Assembly (NCBI RefSeq): GCF_000425945.1
Contig: NZ_AUEK01000006.1
Span: 1-64,000, forward strand
Direction: 5' to 3'
Length of the DNA stretch: 64,000 nucleotides
Source of the DNA: Candidatus Solirubrobacter pratensis
GTDB taxonomy: Bacteria > Actinomycetota > Thermoleophilia > Solirubrobacterales > Solirubrobacteraceae
Positions 27,519-36,074 of this stretch are shown here, in pieces (the stretch's first letter is position 1; every line of letters begins with the position of its first letter). The notes beneath the pieces were generated by a model, which saw only the letters and a program-made list of their open reading frames with translations, did no database searches and was not told the origin of the DNA. A program made the translations under genes and the position numbers.

Positions 27519-27896
27519 CCGGCCCATCTGATCGTCGTCACCGACGCCGACGGGATGCTGCTCTGGATCAACGGCAACGCCCGCGCCGACGTCGCGGTCG
27601 GCCGGCTGCCGCCCACGATCGAGGGCCACGCCTACTTCATCATCGCCGAGTCACTCACGAACGTGTTCAAGCACGCCAACGCGAATACCGCACAGGTCCG
27701 TGCGGCGGTGGTCGGCGGCGCCCTCCGGCTCGAAATGCGCGACGACGGCATCGGCGGCGCGCGCATCGAGGGCAGCTCCGGCCTGGTCGGCCTGGACGAC
27801 CGCGCTGCTTCGCTGCGCGGGCGGCTGTCCGTGAGCCGTCCGCCGGGCGGTGGCACGCAGATCTCAGCAACCCTGCCGCTGCCGACCGACAATTAG
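27519..27896 (+). pseudogene. Fused remnants of a GAF-type regulator and a sensor histidine kinase
   Basis: An open frame joins a short GAF-type piece (HLIVVTDADGMLLWINGNA, seen in acetoin-regulator-like and LuxR-type GAF proteins) directly to a complete HATPase_c end: FIIAESLTNVFKHANANTAQ (N-box), MRDDGIGGA (G1), GLVGLDDRAASLRG and GGGTQISATLPL. The dimerisation/phospho-His domain is missing, so kinase function is not expected. The upstream sequence (27300-27518) is not recognisable. Confidence 0.6.
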
Positions 27897-28254
27897 CGCC
27901 CGGCGACCCGGGCGGCGAACGCGGCGACGTCGTCCGTGTCGAGGCCGGCGACGATGCCGGCCGGCATGACGCGCTGGTCAGGCCCGGTCGCGACGCCGGC
28001 CACGCGCCGCACCCTCACGCCGCACGCGGCGGCCACCTGCGAGGTCGGCGCCACCGCCTCATCTCCCACCTGCCGGCAAACGAACCCCCACATGCAGATC
28101 CCGCAGCAGCCTGGAGCGCGACTGGATCGCGCCGCCGCCGTCGACCCCCTGCGGCGAGCTCGTGCGGCGCGGGTGCCGGGCGGCGGGCTTCGAGGCGCGG
28201 AGCGTCGCGAGACCGGCGACTTCTCCGTCGTGTGCGCGCCCGCGGCGGCCGGCG
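27897..28254. other. Intergenic with a possible cytochrome-like remnant
   Basis: About 360 bases without an intact gene. On the minus strand, about 27893-28010, the peptide VMPAGIVAGLDTDDVAAFAA resembles the C-terminal Met-ligand helix region of small c-type cytochromes, but no CxxCH heme motif is present in frame. I regard it as a weak remnant at best. Confidence 0.3.
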
Positions 28255-29232
28255 CTAGCGAACGAACTCGCGCACGAGCGCGTGGTATTCGGGGACGTCC
28301 ATCAGGAACGAGTCGTGGCCCCACGGCGAGCGGACCTCGCGGCGCGTCACGTCCGCGCCGCGCTCGCGCAGCTGCTCCTGGATGTACTCGGAGTGCTCGG
28401 TGCCGAAACGCCAGTCGCTGTCGAAGGAGACGACGAGGTACTTCGTGGACGGGGTGCCGCTGTGCTCGGCGAACGGCTCGAAGTAGTCCATCGTGCGCGA
28501 CAGGTACACGTACGTGTGCTTGTCGAAGCGCGCGAGGAAGATCCGCGCCTGGTAGTCGAGGTAGTGCTCGACCTCGAAGTCGGACTCCATCGTCATCGGG
28601 CCGGGCGGGGATCCCCTCCGCGCGCGGTCGAACTTCATCGCCATCGCCTCGTTCGAGAGGTACGTGATGTGGGCCATCATGCGCGCGACGTCCATCCCGT
28701 CGTGGCGCATGATCGCCTCGCGCGCGACCTTGGTGAACGCGATGTTCTGCGCCGTCAGCCGTGCGGTGGCGCAGATCAGCACAGCGCGCTCGACCTCCTC
28801 AGGGTGGTCGAGCGACCACTGCAGCGCCTGCATCCCGCCGAGCGATCCGCCCACCGCGGCGTGGACCTTGGCGATGCCGAGCTCGCGCAGCAGCGCGCGG
28901 TGCACCGCCACGAGGTCGCGGATCGTGAACAACGGGAACGTCAGCCCGTAGGGCTCGCCGGTGGCCGGATCGATCGACGACGGACCCGTCGTCCCCTTGC
29001 ACCCGCCGAGCAGGTTCGCGCAGATGACGCGGAAGCGGCCGGTGTCGATCGGCCGCCCGGGGCCGACGAGCGTGTCCCACCATTCGACGGCCTCCGCGTC
29101 GCCGGTCAGCGCGTGGTGGATGAAGACGACCGGCGCGTCGCGCGGGCCGTAGTCGGCGTAGGCGACCTCGACCGGCGCGAGCGTCGCGCCGGACTCGAGT
29201 GTCACCGACTCCAGCGTCAGCGACTCAGCCAC
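28255..29232 (-). CDS. metX: Homoserine O-acetyltransferase-type enzyme (MetX)
   Basis: A 325-residue α/β-hydrolase-fold acyltransferase that activates homoserine (acetyl-CoA, or succinyl-CoA in some members). The nucleophile is in AAVGGSLGGMQALQW (Ser), the acid in VVSFDSDWRF, and the His in SPWGHDSFLMD. HALTGDAEAVEWWDTLVGPGR and CANLLGGCKGTTGPSSIDP are the typical N-terminal blocks. It is shorter than the usual ~370 residues, with a compact lid. It is the last gene of metY-(CoA-binding)-metX and its start overlaps the previous gene by 8 bases. Confidence 0.93.
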   Translation of the reverse strand: MAESLTLESVTLESGATLAPVEVAYADYGPRDAPVVFIHHALTGDAEAVEWWDTLVGPGRPIDTGRFRVICANLLGGCKGTTGPSSIDPATGEPYGLTFPLFTIRDLVAVHRALLRELGIAKVHAAVGGSLGGMQALQWSLDHPEEVERAVLICATARLTAQNIAFTKVAREAIMRHDGMDVARMMAHITYLSNEAMAMKFDRARRGSPPGPMTMESDFEVEHYLDYQARIFLARFDKHTYVYLSRTMDYFEPFAEHSGTPSTKYLVVSFDSDWRFGTEHSEYIQEQLRERGADVTRREVRSPWGHDSFLMDVPEYHALVREFVR

Positions 29233-29704
29233 GGGTGCGCCGCGACGAGATGACGCCCGTGTCGAAGCCGGCGAGGTGGAGCCCGCCGTGGAAGCGCGCG
29301 TGCTCGATCTTCAGGCAGCGGTTGCTGACGACGTCCAGGCCGGCCGCGTGCGCGATCTCGACCGCCTCGTCGCTGTGGAGGCCGAGCTGCATCCAGAATG
29401 CCTTGGCGCCCGCCGCGACCGCCTCGCGGGCGACGCCCGGCAGCGCGTCCGGGCGGCGGAAGACGTCGACGATGTCGGGCTCGCCCGGCAGCTCCGCGAG
29501 CGACGGGTAGGCCTTGACGCCGAGGATCTCGTCCTCGCGCGGGGACACCGGCCAGACCTCGTAGTCGGCGCTCGACGACAGCAGGTACGTCAGTACGAAG
29601 TTGCTCGCGCGCGCCGGGTTCGACGACGCGCCGACGACGGCGACGGTACGCGAGCGGCGCAGGATGGCACGGCGCTCCCCCGCGCTCGGCGGCTCCCAAC
29701 TCAT
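29225..29704 (-). CDS. CoA-binding domain protein (YccU-like)
   Basis: A 159-residue Rossmann-fold CoA_binding_2 protein: VAVVGASSNPARASNFVLTY, VWPVSPREDEILGVKAYPSL, DIVDVFRRPD, AFWMQLGLHSDEAVE and DVVSNRCLKIEHARF. It lies between metY and metX with 4- and 8-base overlaps. A link to acyl-CoA supply for MetX is attractive but unproven. Confidence 0.9.
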   Translation of the reverse strand: MSWEPPSAGERRAILRRSRTVAVVGASSNPARASNFVLTYLLSSSADYEVWPVSPREDEILGVKAYPSLAELPGEPDIVDVFRRPDALPGVAREAVAAGAKAFWMQLGLHSDEAVEIAHAAGLDVVSNRCLKIEHARFHGGLHLAGFDTGVISSRRTRG

Positions 29705-30987
29705 CCCAGCGCCCGATCGAGGTCGTAGATCACGTCGTCGGGATCCTCGATGCCGACGCTGATGCGTACCAGCTCCGGCAGCACGCCGGCGTTCGCGAGC
29801 GCCTCCTCGGAGAGCTGGCGGTGGGTCGTGCTGCCAGGGTGGATGACGAGCGTCTTCGTGTCGCCGACGTTCGCGAGGTGCGAGCACAGCTCGACCGCGC
29901 CGATGAAGCGCTCGCCGGCCTCGCGGCCGCCTTCGACGCCGAACGAGAAGACCGATCCGGGCCCCTTCGGCAGGTACTTCTTCGCCAGCTCGTGGTTGGG
30001 ATCTCCCGGCAGGCCGCCGTACCGGACCCAGCTGACGCGTGGATCGGCGTCGAGCCATTCGGCGATCTTCTGCGCGTTGGCGACGTGCGCCTCCATCCGC
30101 AGCGGCAGCGTCTCCATCCCCTGCAGCAGCAGGAACGCGTTGAACGGCGACAGCACGCCGCCGAGGTTGCGCAGGCCCTCGACGCGCAGCTTGGTCGCGA
30201 AGCCGTACTCGCCGAAGTTGTCCACGAAGCGCAGGTTGCCGTACGTGGCGACCGGCTCGGTCATGACGGGGAAGTTGCCGTTGTCCCACGGGAACTCGCC
30301 GGAGTCGACCACCACGCCGCCGATCGACGTGCCGTGGCCGCCGAGGAACTTCGTCGCGGAGTGGATCACGACGTCGGCGCCGAAGTCGAGCGGGCGGCAC
30401 AGGTACGGGGAGGCGAGCGTGGAGTCGACCACGAGCGGGATGCCGGCGTCATGGGCCGCGGCGGCCAGCCTCTCGAGATCCGCGACGGTGCCCGCCGGGT
30501 TCGCCACGATCTCCGTGTAGAGCAGCTTCGTGCGGCCGGGGACGATCGCGTCGGCGAACGCCTGCGGGTCGTCGGGCGCGACGAACGTGGTCTCGATCCC
30601 GAGCCGCCGCAGCGTGACGTTCATGAGCGTGTAGGTGCCGCCGTAGAGCGCGCTGCTGGCGACGATGTGGTCGCCCGCGTCGCACAGCTGCGTCAGCAGG
30701 AGCGTCTCCGCCGCCTGCCCGCTGCTCGTCGCGACGGCGCCGATGCCCCCCTCGAGGCTGGCGACGCGCTCCTCGAACGCGGCCACCGTCGGATTGCCGA
30801 GCCGCGTATAGATGTTCCCGTACTTCTGCAGGGCGAACAGGTCCGCGGCGTCCTCGACGTCCTCGAACACGAACGAGGTCGTCTGATAGATCGGCACGGC
30901 TCTGGCACCGGTCGTCGGGTCGGGTCGCGCGCCGGCGTGGATCGCCCGCGTGCGCATCCCCCACCGGCGGTCCTCGGGGTCGCTCAT
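29701..30987 (-). CDS. metY: O-acetylhomoserine sulfhydrylase (MetY)
   Basis: A 428-residue PLP enzyme of the Cys/Met metabolism family. It makes homocysteine from O-acetylhomoserine and sulfide. Motifs: PIYQTTSFVFED, YGNIYTRLGNPT, GGIGAVATSSGQAA, PLVVDSTLASPYLCRP, the Schiff-base Lys in HSATKFLGGHGTSIGGVVVD, and GDTKTLVIHPGSTTH. ATG 30987 was chosen over a longer frame with a poor N-terminus. Its start lies 25 bases from the divergent thioredoxin-like gene. No SAM riboswitch fits in this short gap. Confidence 0.95.
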   Translation of the reverse strand: MSDPEDRRWGMRTRAIHAGARPDPTTGARAVPIYQTTSFVFEDVEDAADLFALQKYGNIYTRLGNPTVAAFEERVASLEGGIGAVATSSGQAAETLLLTQLCDAGDHIVASSALYGGTYTLMNVTLRRLGIETTFVAPDDPQAFADAIVPGRTKLLYTEIVANPAGTVADLERLAAAAHDAGIPLVVDSTLASPYLCRPLDFGADVVIHSATKFLGGHGTSIGGVVVDSGEFPWDNGNFPVMTEPVATYGNLRFVDNFGEYGFATKLRVEGLRNLGGVLSPFNAFLLLQGMETLPLRMEAHVANAQKIAEWLDADPRVSWVRYGGLPGDPNHELAKKYLPKGPGSVFSFGVEGGREAGERFIGAVELCSHLANVGDTKTLVIHPGSTTHRQLSEEALANAGVLPELVRISVGIEDPDDVIYDLDRALG

Positions 30988-31012
30988 GTCGCGTGACGAT
31001 AGCCTGCGAAGG

Positions 31013-31552
31013 GTGGCAACCACCCAAATGTCGATCGGCGATCCGGTGCCGGCCTTCTCGCTCCCGGACACCGACGGCGCGGAGCATTCCGCGCCGCTCG
31101 ACGACGCACCGGTTGCGACGGTGCTCGTCGTCACCTGCAACCACTGCCCGTACGTGATCGCGTGGAATCCGCGGCTGAAGGCCGTCGCGGAGGACTACCA
31201 GCCGCGCGGCGTGCGCTTCCTCGGCATCAACGCGAACGACGCGAGCCGCTACCCGGCGGACGGGCTGGAGCGAATGAAGCAGTTCGTGCGCGACCAGGCG
31301 TGGCCGTATCCGTACCTGCGCGACGAGACGCAGGAGGTGGCCGCCGCGCTCGGCGCCGAGGTGACGCCGCACGTGTTCGTCTTCGACGGCGAGCAGCGGC
31401 TCGCGTACCGCGGGGCGCCGGATGGCGACCACCAGGATCCGTCGCGCGACGCGGCCTGGCTGCGCGGCGCGCTGGACGCGGTGCTCGCCGGCGAGGCGGT
31501 CGCCGAGCCCGACACGCGGGCGCGCGGCTGCAGCGTCAAGTGGCGGGCATGA
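31013..31552 (+). CDS. Thioredoxin-like (AhpC/TSA-type) redox protein
   Basis: A 179-residue cytoplasmic thioredoxin-fold protein. The redox site is VVTCNHCPYVIAW (CxxC), the conserved block GVRFLGINANDA follows, then the cis-Pro loop VTPHVFVFD. This CNHCPYV group is common in actinobacteria and cyanobacteria and acts as a thiol peroxidase or oxidoreductase of unknown partner. The start is uncertain: GTG 31013 or ATG 31028 both give a sensible N-terminus. Confidence 0.88.
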   Translation: MATTQMSIGDPVPAFSLPDTDGAEHSAPLDDAPVATVLVVTCNHCPYVIAWNPRLKAVAEDYQPRGVRFLGINANDASRYPADGLERMKQFVRDQAWPYPYLRDETQEVAAALGAEVTPHVFVFDGEQRLAYRGAPDGDHQDPSRDAAWLRGALDAVLAGEAVAEPDTRARGCSVKWRA

Positions 31553-31597
31553 AGCAGCTCGCCGATGCCGCCTGGCTGGAGTCGCAGCTCGTCCGGG

Positions 31598-32971
31598 TCA
31601 GACGGCGCTGATGAACCGCTTCCCCGGGTCGGCCTCGCGCTTGATCCGGCGCAGGCGTTCGAGGTTGTCGCCGTAGTAGGCGCGCAGCGGGCCGGGCTGG
31701 TCGAGGTCCGGGTAGTTCTGGTACGCCTGCCCGTTTCCGTGCCCCGCGATCAGGCGGCGGGCGCGGTCGACGCGCGAGCGCGCGGTGGCGGCGCCGGTGT
31801 AGGAGAGGATCTGGACGCTGAAGCGGGCGTGCCGGTGGACGAACGCGGTGGCGTGGGCGGAGACCTCGTTGATCGCGCCGCCGTAGGCGTCGCAGATCAG
31901 CGAGGCGCCGGTGTCGGCGGCGTCGACGAACGCGCGGCGGCCGGCGGACGTGAGGCGCTTTGAGACGTAGACCGAGGCGGCGGCGAACGTGGTCGGGCTG
32001 TACCGCAGGCATGCCGGGAGGCCGCCGTCGGCGCAGCCGGCCCAGCGGCGCTGGAGGTTCAGGTACGTGTCGGTGCCGGTGGTGAGGGTCGCGTTGGCCA
32101 GCGGCGCTACGAGCCGGCGCAGCGCGGCCTCGGAGCCGAGGTACTGGCCGAACACGCTCGCCCCGCCGGTGTCGAGCGTGAGGATCGAGGTGAGCTCGCG
32201 CGGGGCGTGGAGCGACTCCCAGGCCTCGAGCGCCTCCGCGCGGCCCGCGCGCGGGTAGCTGACGCGGAACCCGCAGGCGCGCGGGACCGCGACGGTGCGC
32301 AGGCGGATCGCGGTGACGATCCCGAAGCCCGCGCCGCCGCCGCGCAGCGCCCAGAACAGGTCGTCGTCGCCCTCGACCCGCCGGCGCCGCCCGTCGGCGG
32401 TGACGACGTCGAAGCTGCGCACGCGATCGAGCGTGAGCCCGTAGGCGCGGCCCGCGAGACCCATCCCGCCGCCGAGCACGAGCCCGCCGGCCGCGACGGT
32501 CGGGCATGAGCCGCTCGGGATCGTCCGCTTGCGCGCCGCGAGCGCGGCGTACACCGCGAGGTTGCGCGCGCCGGGGCCGAGCGTCGCGGTGGTACCGGAG
32601 AGCGAGATGCGATCGAGGCCGCCGACGTCGATCACCACCGCGGTCCGGCTGGTCGAGTCGCCGGTGTACCCGTGGCCGCCGGAGCGGGCGACGAGCGGCA
32701 CGCCGAAGCGCTCGGCCCAGCGGACGGCGGCCTGGACGTCCGTGGTGTCGCGGGCGCGCACGACGGCCGGCGGGCGGACGCCGTCGAAGCGGCGGTTGAA
32801 GACGCGGCGCGCGGCGTCGTAGCCGGAGGCGCCGGGGAAGAAGACCGGGCCGCGGACGGCGGCGCGCAGCGCGCGCCGCTGGGCGGCCGTGAGGCGGGTG
32901 GCGGCGAACGCGTCATCGGCCCACGCCAGCCCTGCGAGCGCGGCCGCGCCCAGCAGCTCGCGGCGGTTCAC
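31598..32971 (-). CDS. Exported BBE-like FAD-linked oxidase
   Basis: A 457-residue FAD_binding_4/BBE oxidase. The N-terminus NRRELLGAAALAGLAWADDAFA looks like a twin-arginine-type signal. SGGHGYTGDST carries the His normally attached to FAD; VAAGGLVLGGGMGLAGRAYG and ALRGGGAGFGIVTAIRLR follow; the berberine-type C-terminal YQNYPD and YYGDNLERLRRIKREADP are present. It oxidises an unknown alcohol, sugar or alkaloid-like substrate with O2 outside the cytoplasm. The GTG start overlaps the stop of the ligase gene, so it is coupled to the DpgC-like operon. Confidence 0.88.
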   Translation of the reverse strand: MNRRELLGAAALAGLAWADDAFAATRLTAAQRRALRAAVRGPVFFPGASGYDAARRVFNRRFDGVRPPAVVRARDTTDVQAAVRWAERFGVPLVARSGGHGYTGDSTSRTAVVIDVGGLDRISLSGTTATLGPGARNLAVYAALAARKRTIPSGSCPTVAAGGLVLGGGMGLAGRAYGLTLDRVRSFDVVTADGRRRRVEGDDDLFWALRGGGAGFGIVTAIRLRTVAVPRACGFRVSYPRAGRAEALEAWESLHAPRELTSILTLDTGGASVFGQYLGSEAALRRLVAPLANATLTTGTDTYLNLQRRWAGCADGGLPACLRYSPTTFAAASVYVSKRLTSAGRRAFVDAADTGASLICDAYGGAINEVSAHATAFVHRHARFSVQILSYTGAATARSRVDRARRLIAGHGNGQAYQNYPDLDQPGPLRAYYGDNLERLRRIKREADPGKRFISAV

Positions 32972-34182
32972 CGCCGGTCCACGACGCGCACGGCCTTGCC
33001 CTCGCTGCGCGGAACCCCGCCCGGCTCGAGCAGCTCGACGGCCATCCCCACGCCGATCCGCTCGCGCAGCGCGACGCGGACGCGCTCGCTCAAGGCCGCG
33101 CGGTCGGCGCCGCCCTCGGCCGGCTCGCAGCGCACCGTCACCTCGTCGAGCTGCTCCGGCCGCTCGACGACGAGCTGCCAGTGCGGCGCGATCCCCGCGA
33201 CGGTCAGCAGCGCGTGCTCGACCTGCGACGGGTACAGGTTCACGCCGCGGACGATCAGCATGTCGTCGCGGCGCCCCTGGACGGGGCCCATCCGCGCCGT
33301 CGTCCGCCCGCACGCGCAGGGCTCGAGCGTCACCGTGCCGATATCGCCGGTCCGGTAGCGGATGAGCGGCAGCGCCTCCTTGGTGAGCGTCGTGAAGACG
33401 AGCTCGCCGGGCTCGCCGGGCGCGACCGGCCCACCGGTCTCCGGGTCGATCACCTCGATCAGGAAGTGGTCCTCCTGCACGTGCGAGCCGTCGCGGCCCT
33501 CCAGGCACTCCGCCGCGACGCCGGGCCCGACGATCTCCGACAGCCCGTAGACGTTGAGCGCCACGAGCCCGAGCTCGGCCTGCAGCCGCGCGCGCATCCC
33601 CTCGGTCCACGGCTCGGCGCCGAACAGCCCGACCTCGAGTGCGAGGTCCTCGATCCCCGCCTCGCGCACCGCCTGCGCGATGTGCAGCGCGTAGGACGGA
33701 GTGCAGCAAAGCGCCTGCGCCCGCAGGTCGCGCAGCAGGGTCGCCTGGCGCGCCGTCAGCCCGCCGGACACCGGCACGACGGTCGCGCCGAGGCGCTCCG
33801 CGCCCTGGTGGAACCCGAGGCCGCCCGTGAAGAGCCCGTACCCGTACGCGTTGTGGACCCGCGTGCCCGCGCGCACGCCGGCGCCCGCGAGCGCGCGCGC
33901 CATCACCTGCGTCCACACGTCGAGGTCGGCGCGCGTGTAGCCGACCACGGTCGCCTTGCCGCCGGTGCCGGAGGAGGCATGGATGCGCACGAGCTGCTCA
34001 TGCGGCACCGTGATCAGCCCGAGCGGGTACGCCGCGCGCAGGTCGTCCTTGACGGTGAAGGGCAGGTCGCGCAGCTCGGCGCCGGGGTCGAGCCCGCGGC
34101 GGGCGGCGGTCTCCCGCAGCCGCGTGCGCTGGAGCGTCTCGAGCTCGTCGCGCGAGGCGCGCTCGATCGCGTCGAGGATCAC
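32968..34182 (-). CDS. Phenylacetate-CoA ligase-type enzyme (PaaK-like)
   Basis: A 404-residue ANL ligase of the PaaK branch. The P-loop-like IHASSGTGGKATVVGYT, NAYGYGLFTGGLGFHQGAE, NVYGLSEIVGPGVAAEC, IRYRTGDIG and RMGPVQGRRDDMLIVRGVN are all typical. It forms an aryl- or arylacetyl-CoA thioester from the acid with ATP. It is coupled on both sides, to the DpgC-like dioxygenase upstream and the FAD oxidase downstream, so the thioester is probably the dioxygenase substrate. The ring substitution of the acid is not predictable here. Confidence 0.9.
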   Translation of the reverse strand: MILDAIERASRDELETLQRTRLRETAARRGLDPGAELRDLPFTVKDDLRAAYPLGLITVPHEQLVRIHASSGTGGKATVVGYTRADLDVWTQVMARALAGAGVRAGTRVHNAYGYGLFTGGLGFHQGAERLGATVVPVSGGLTARQATLLRDLRAQALCCTPSYALHIAQAVREAGIEDLALEVGLFGAEPWTEGMRARLQAELGLVALNVYGLSEIVGPGVAAECLEGRDGSHVQEDHFLIEVIDPETGGPVAPGEPGELVFTTLTKEALPLIRYRTGDIGTVTLEPCACGRTTARMGPVQGRRDDMLIVRGVNLYPSQVEHALLTVAGIAPHWQLVVERPEQLDEVTVRCEPAEGGADRAALSERVRVALRERIGVGMAVELLEPGGVPRSEGKAVRVVDRR

Positions 34183-35273
34183 GCCGCCCTCTCGTGCGCG
34201 CGCCAGTTCTCCTCGAGGTTGCGGATCAGCGCGGGCGAGAAGTGGCAGGCGGCCTGCTCGCGCGAGTACACCGCCATGTATTCGCGGAACACGTCGAGCG
34301 GCTCCTGCGCGACCCGGAACGCCGCGCGGTTGGCGCTGCCCGAGACGGCGCCGGCCGTGCTCAGCGCCGCCGCACGCGCTTCGATCGCCGCGTCCATCTC
34401 CTCGTGCGAGACGATCTCGTCGGCCATCGCGTGCACGTCGAGCTCCTCGCCCGAGAGGATCGCGCGGCGCGCCGCCCGGTCGCCCACGAAGCGCGGCAGG
34501 CGCAGGTTCGCCGCGCCGGGGATGATCCCCTCGTTGCGTGCCGGCAGCGTGAACCGGCAGCCCTCCTCGGCGATGATGTGATCGACGCACAGCAGCAGCT
34601 GGCAGGCGCCGCCGATGGCGTAGGTCTCGGCGGCCGCGATCCAGAGCTTGGTGCCGCGGTAGATCTTGTGCACGAAGCCGAGGTCGCGCACCGGGAAGAA
34701 CAGGTAGGAGATCCTGCCGTGGTAGAGGTGCGTGAGGTTCAGGCCCGCGCCGAGGATCCGGCGGCCCGCGTAGCGCGGGTGCTGGACCACGCCGCCGCGC
34801 AGCACGCAGATCTCGATCTCGGGGTCGAGCCCCATCAGGTCCACCGCGGCTTCGGAGGCGGGCAGCGTCGTGTCGTCCTCGGCGTTGAGGTGGCGCGGGT
34901 TGCGCATCTCGAGATAGCCGACGTTCCCCCGCCGCTCGACGACCGCGGCGCCGAGGTCGACGCGGCCGGTGGAGCGCAGGTCGGCGAGCTGCTCGGCGGT
35001 GGAGATCGGGCGCAGCATCGTCTCGACGAGCTGCATGCCGGTGTCGGGCCGTGCCAGCACGTGGCCGAGGAAGACGCCCTGCGCGATCTCGAGCCCCGCC
35101 TTGTCCTTCTGCAGGTGCTCGCGCTCGGCGGCGACCTGCTCGCGAGTCGGGAGCCCCGGCACGCGATCCGCGGCCGCGTAGACCAGCTCCTCGGCGCGCA
35201 GCGGGCCGAGGTCGGCGCAGATCCCGGCGACGTGCTCGCTGAGATATGCGTCCAGATCCTCCCCGAACGGCAT
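34179..35273 (-). CDS. DpgC-like cofactor-free dioxygenase of the crotonase superfamily
   Basis: A 364-residue crotonase-fold protein with the pattern of (3,5-dihydroxyphenyl)acetyl-CoA 1,2-dioxygenase (DpgC) of glycopeptide-antibiotic producers: KDKAGLEIAQGVFLGHVL, RHLNAEDD, LRGGVVQHPRYAGRRILGAG, LGFVHKIYRGT, ETYAIGGACQLLLCVDH and NEGIIPGAANLRLPRFVG. DpgC splits the arylacetyl-CoA with O2 without metal or flavin to give an arylglyoxylate. It is shorter than DpgC (about 430) mainly at the N-terminus. No DpgA/B/D polyketide genes are near, so a catabolic role on an arylacetyl-CoA made by the adjacent ligase is inferred. Confidence 0.8.
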   Translation of the reverse strand: MPFGEDLDAYLSEHVAGICADLGPLRAEELVYAAADRVPGLPTREQVAAEREHLQKDKAGLEIAQGVFLGHVLARPDTGMQLVETMLRPISTAEQLADLRSTGRVDLGAAVVERRGNVGYLEMRNPRHLNAEDDTTLPASEAAVDLMGLDPEIEICVLRGGVVQHPRYAGRRILGAGLNLTHLYHGRISYLFFPVRDLGFVHKIYRGTKLWIAAAETYAIGGACQLLLCVDHIIAEEGCRFTLPARNEGIIPGAANLRLPRFVGDRAARRAILSGEELDVHAMADEIVSHEEMDAAIEARAAALSTAGAVSGSANRAAFRVAQEPLDVFREYMAVYSREQAACHFSPALIRNLEENWRAHERAA

Positions 35274-35309
35274 GGGCGGAGCCTACGGCATCGCCGCTAG
35301 CGTTTCCGC

Positions 35310-36074
35310 ATGAGCTATCGCCGCTACGTCGCACTCGGTGACAGCACGACGGAGGGACTCGAGGATCGCTACCCGAATGGGGAGTATCGCGGCTGGGCGG
35401 ACCGGCTCGCCGAGCGCCTCGCGCAGCTGGAGCCCGGCTTCCGCTACGCGAACCTCGCCGTGCGCGGCAAGCGGGCGCGCCACGTTCGCGAGGAGCAACT
35501 GGAGGCGGCGATCGCGCTGCGGCCCGATCTCGCGAGCGTGCTGGCTGGGCTCAACGACATGCTGCGCCGGACCGTCGACGTCGACGCGGTCGCGCACGAG
35601 CTGGAGACGATGGCCGTCCGGTTGCGGGGCCCCGGCGCCGACCTGCTGCTCGTGGCGCTGCCCGACCCCGTGCCGGTCAACCCGCTCGCGCGGCTCGCCG
35701 GCCCCCACGTGGTCCGCCTGAACGCCGCGATCCGCGACATCGCCGCACGCCACGGCGCATTCCTGATCGACCTCGAGTCGCATCGCGTCGCGTCCGACCC
35801 GCGCCTCTGGCACGTCGACCGCCTGCACGGCAACCCCGAGGGCCATCGCCGGATCGCCGCCGCCGCCGCCGAGCTGCTCGGCCTTCCGGGCGCCGACCAC
35901 TCGTGGGCCGAGGACTTCCCGGCCGCCGTCGCGCGGCGCCGGCACGAGCGGCTGGCGGCTCACGCGGTGTGGGCGCACGTCTACTTCCGCCCGCGGCTGC
36001 TGCGCCGGCTGCGCGGGCGGTCGTCCGGCGACGGACGGGCGGCGAAGCGGCCGCAGCTGGACCCGCTGGGATAG
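35310..36074 (+). CDS. SGNH/GDSL hydrolase
   Basis: A 254-residue esterase-type hydrolase. Block I is ALGDSTTEGLED (catalytic Ser in GDST), block II NLAVRGKRA, block III LAGLNDMLR (Asn of GxND), and block V VDRLHGNPEGH (Asp/His). No signal peptide; cytoplasmic. Divergent from the DpgC-like gene with 36 bases between starts. Its 3' end overlaps the extended end of the convergent membrane-protein frame. Confidence 0.92.
   Translation: MSYRRYVALGDSTTEGLEDRYPNGEYRGWADRLAERLAQLEPGFRYANLAVRGKRARHVREEQLEAAIALRPDLASVLAGLNDMLRRTVDVDAVAHELETMAVRLRGPGADLLLVALPDPVPVNPLARLAGPHVVRLNAAIRDIAARHGAFLIDLESHRVASDPRLWHVDRLHGNPEGHRRIAAAAAELLGLPGADHSWAEDFPAAVARRRHERLAAHAVWAHVYFRPRLLRRLRGRSSGDGRAAKRPQLDPLG

Noticed and set aside
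30988..31012. SAM riboswitch upstream of metY
   Set aside because: Only 25 bases separate metY from the divergent gene, too short for a SAM riboswitch, and no such structure is seen.
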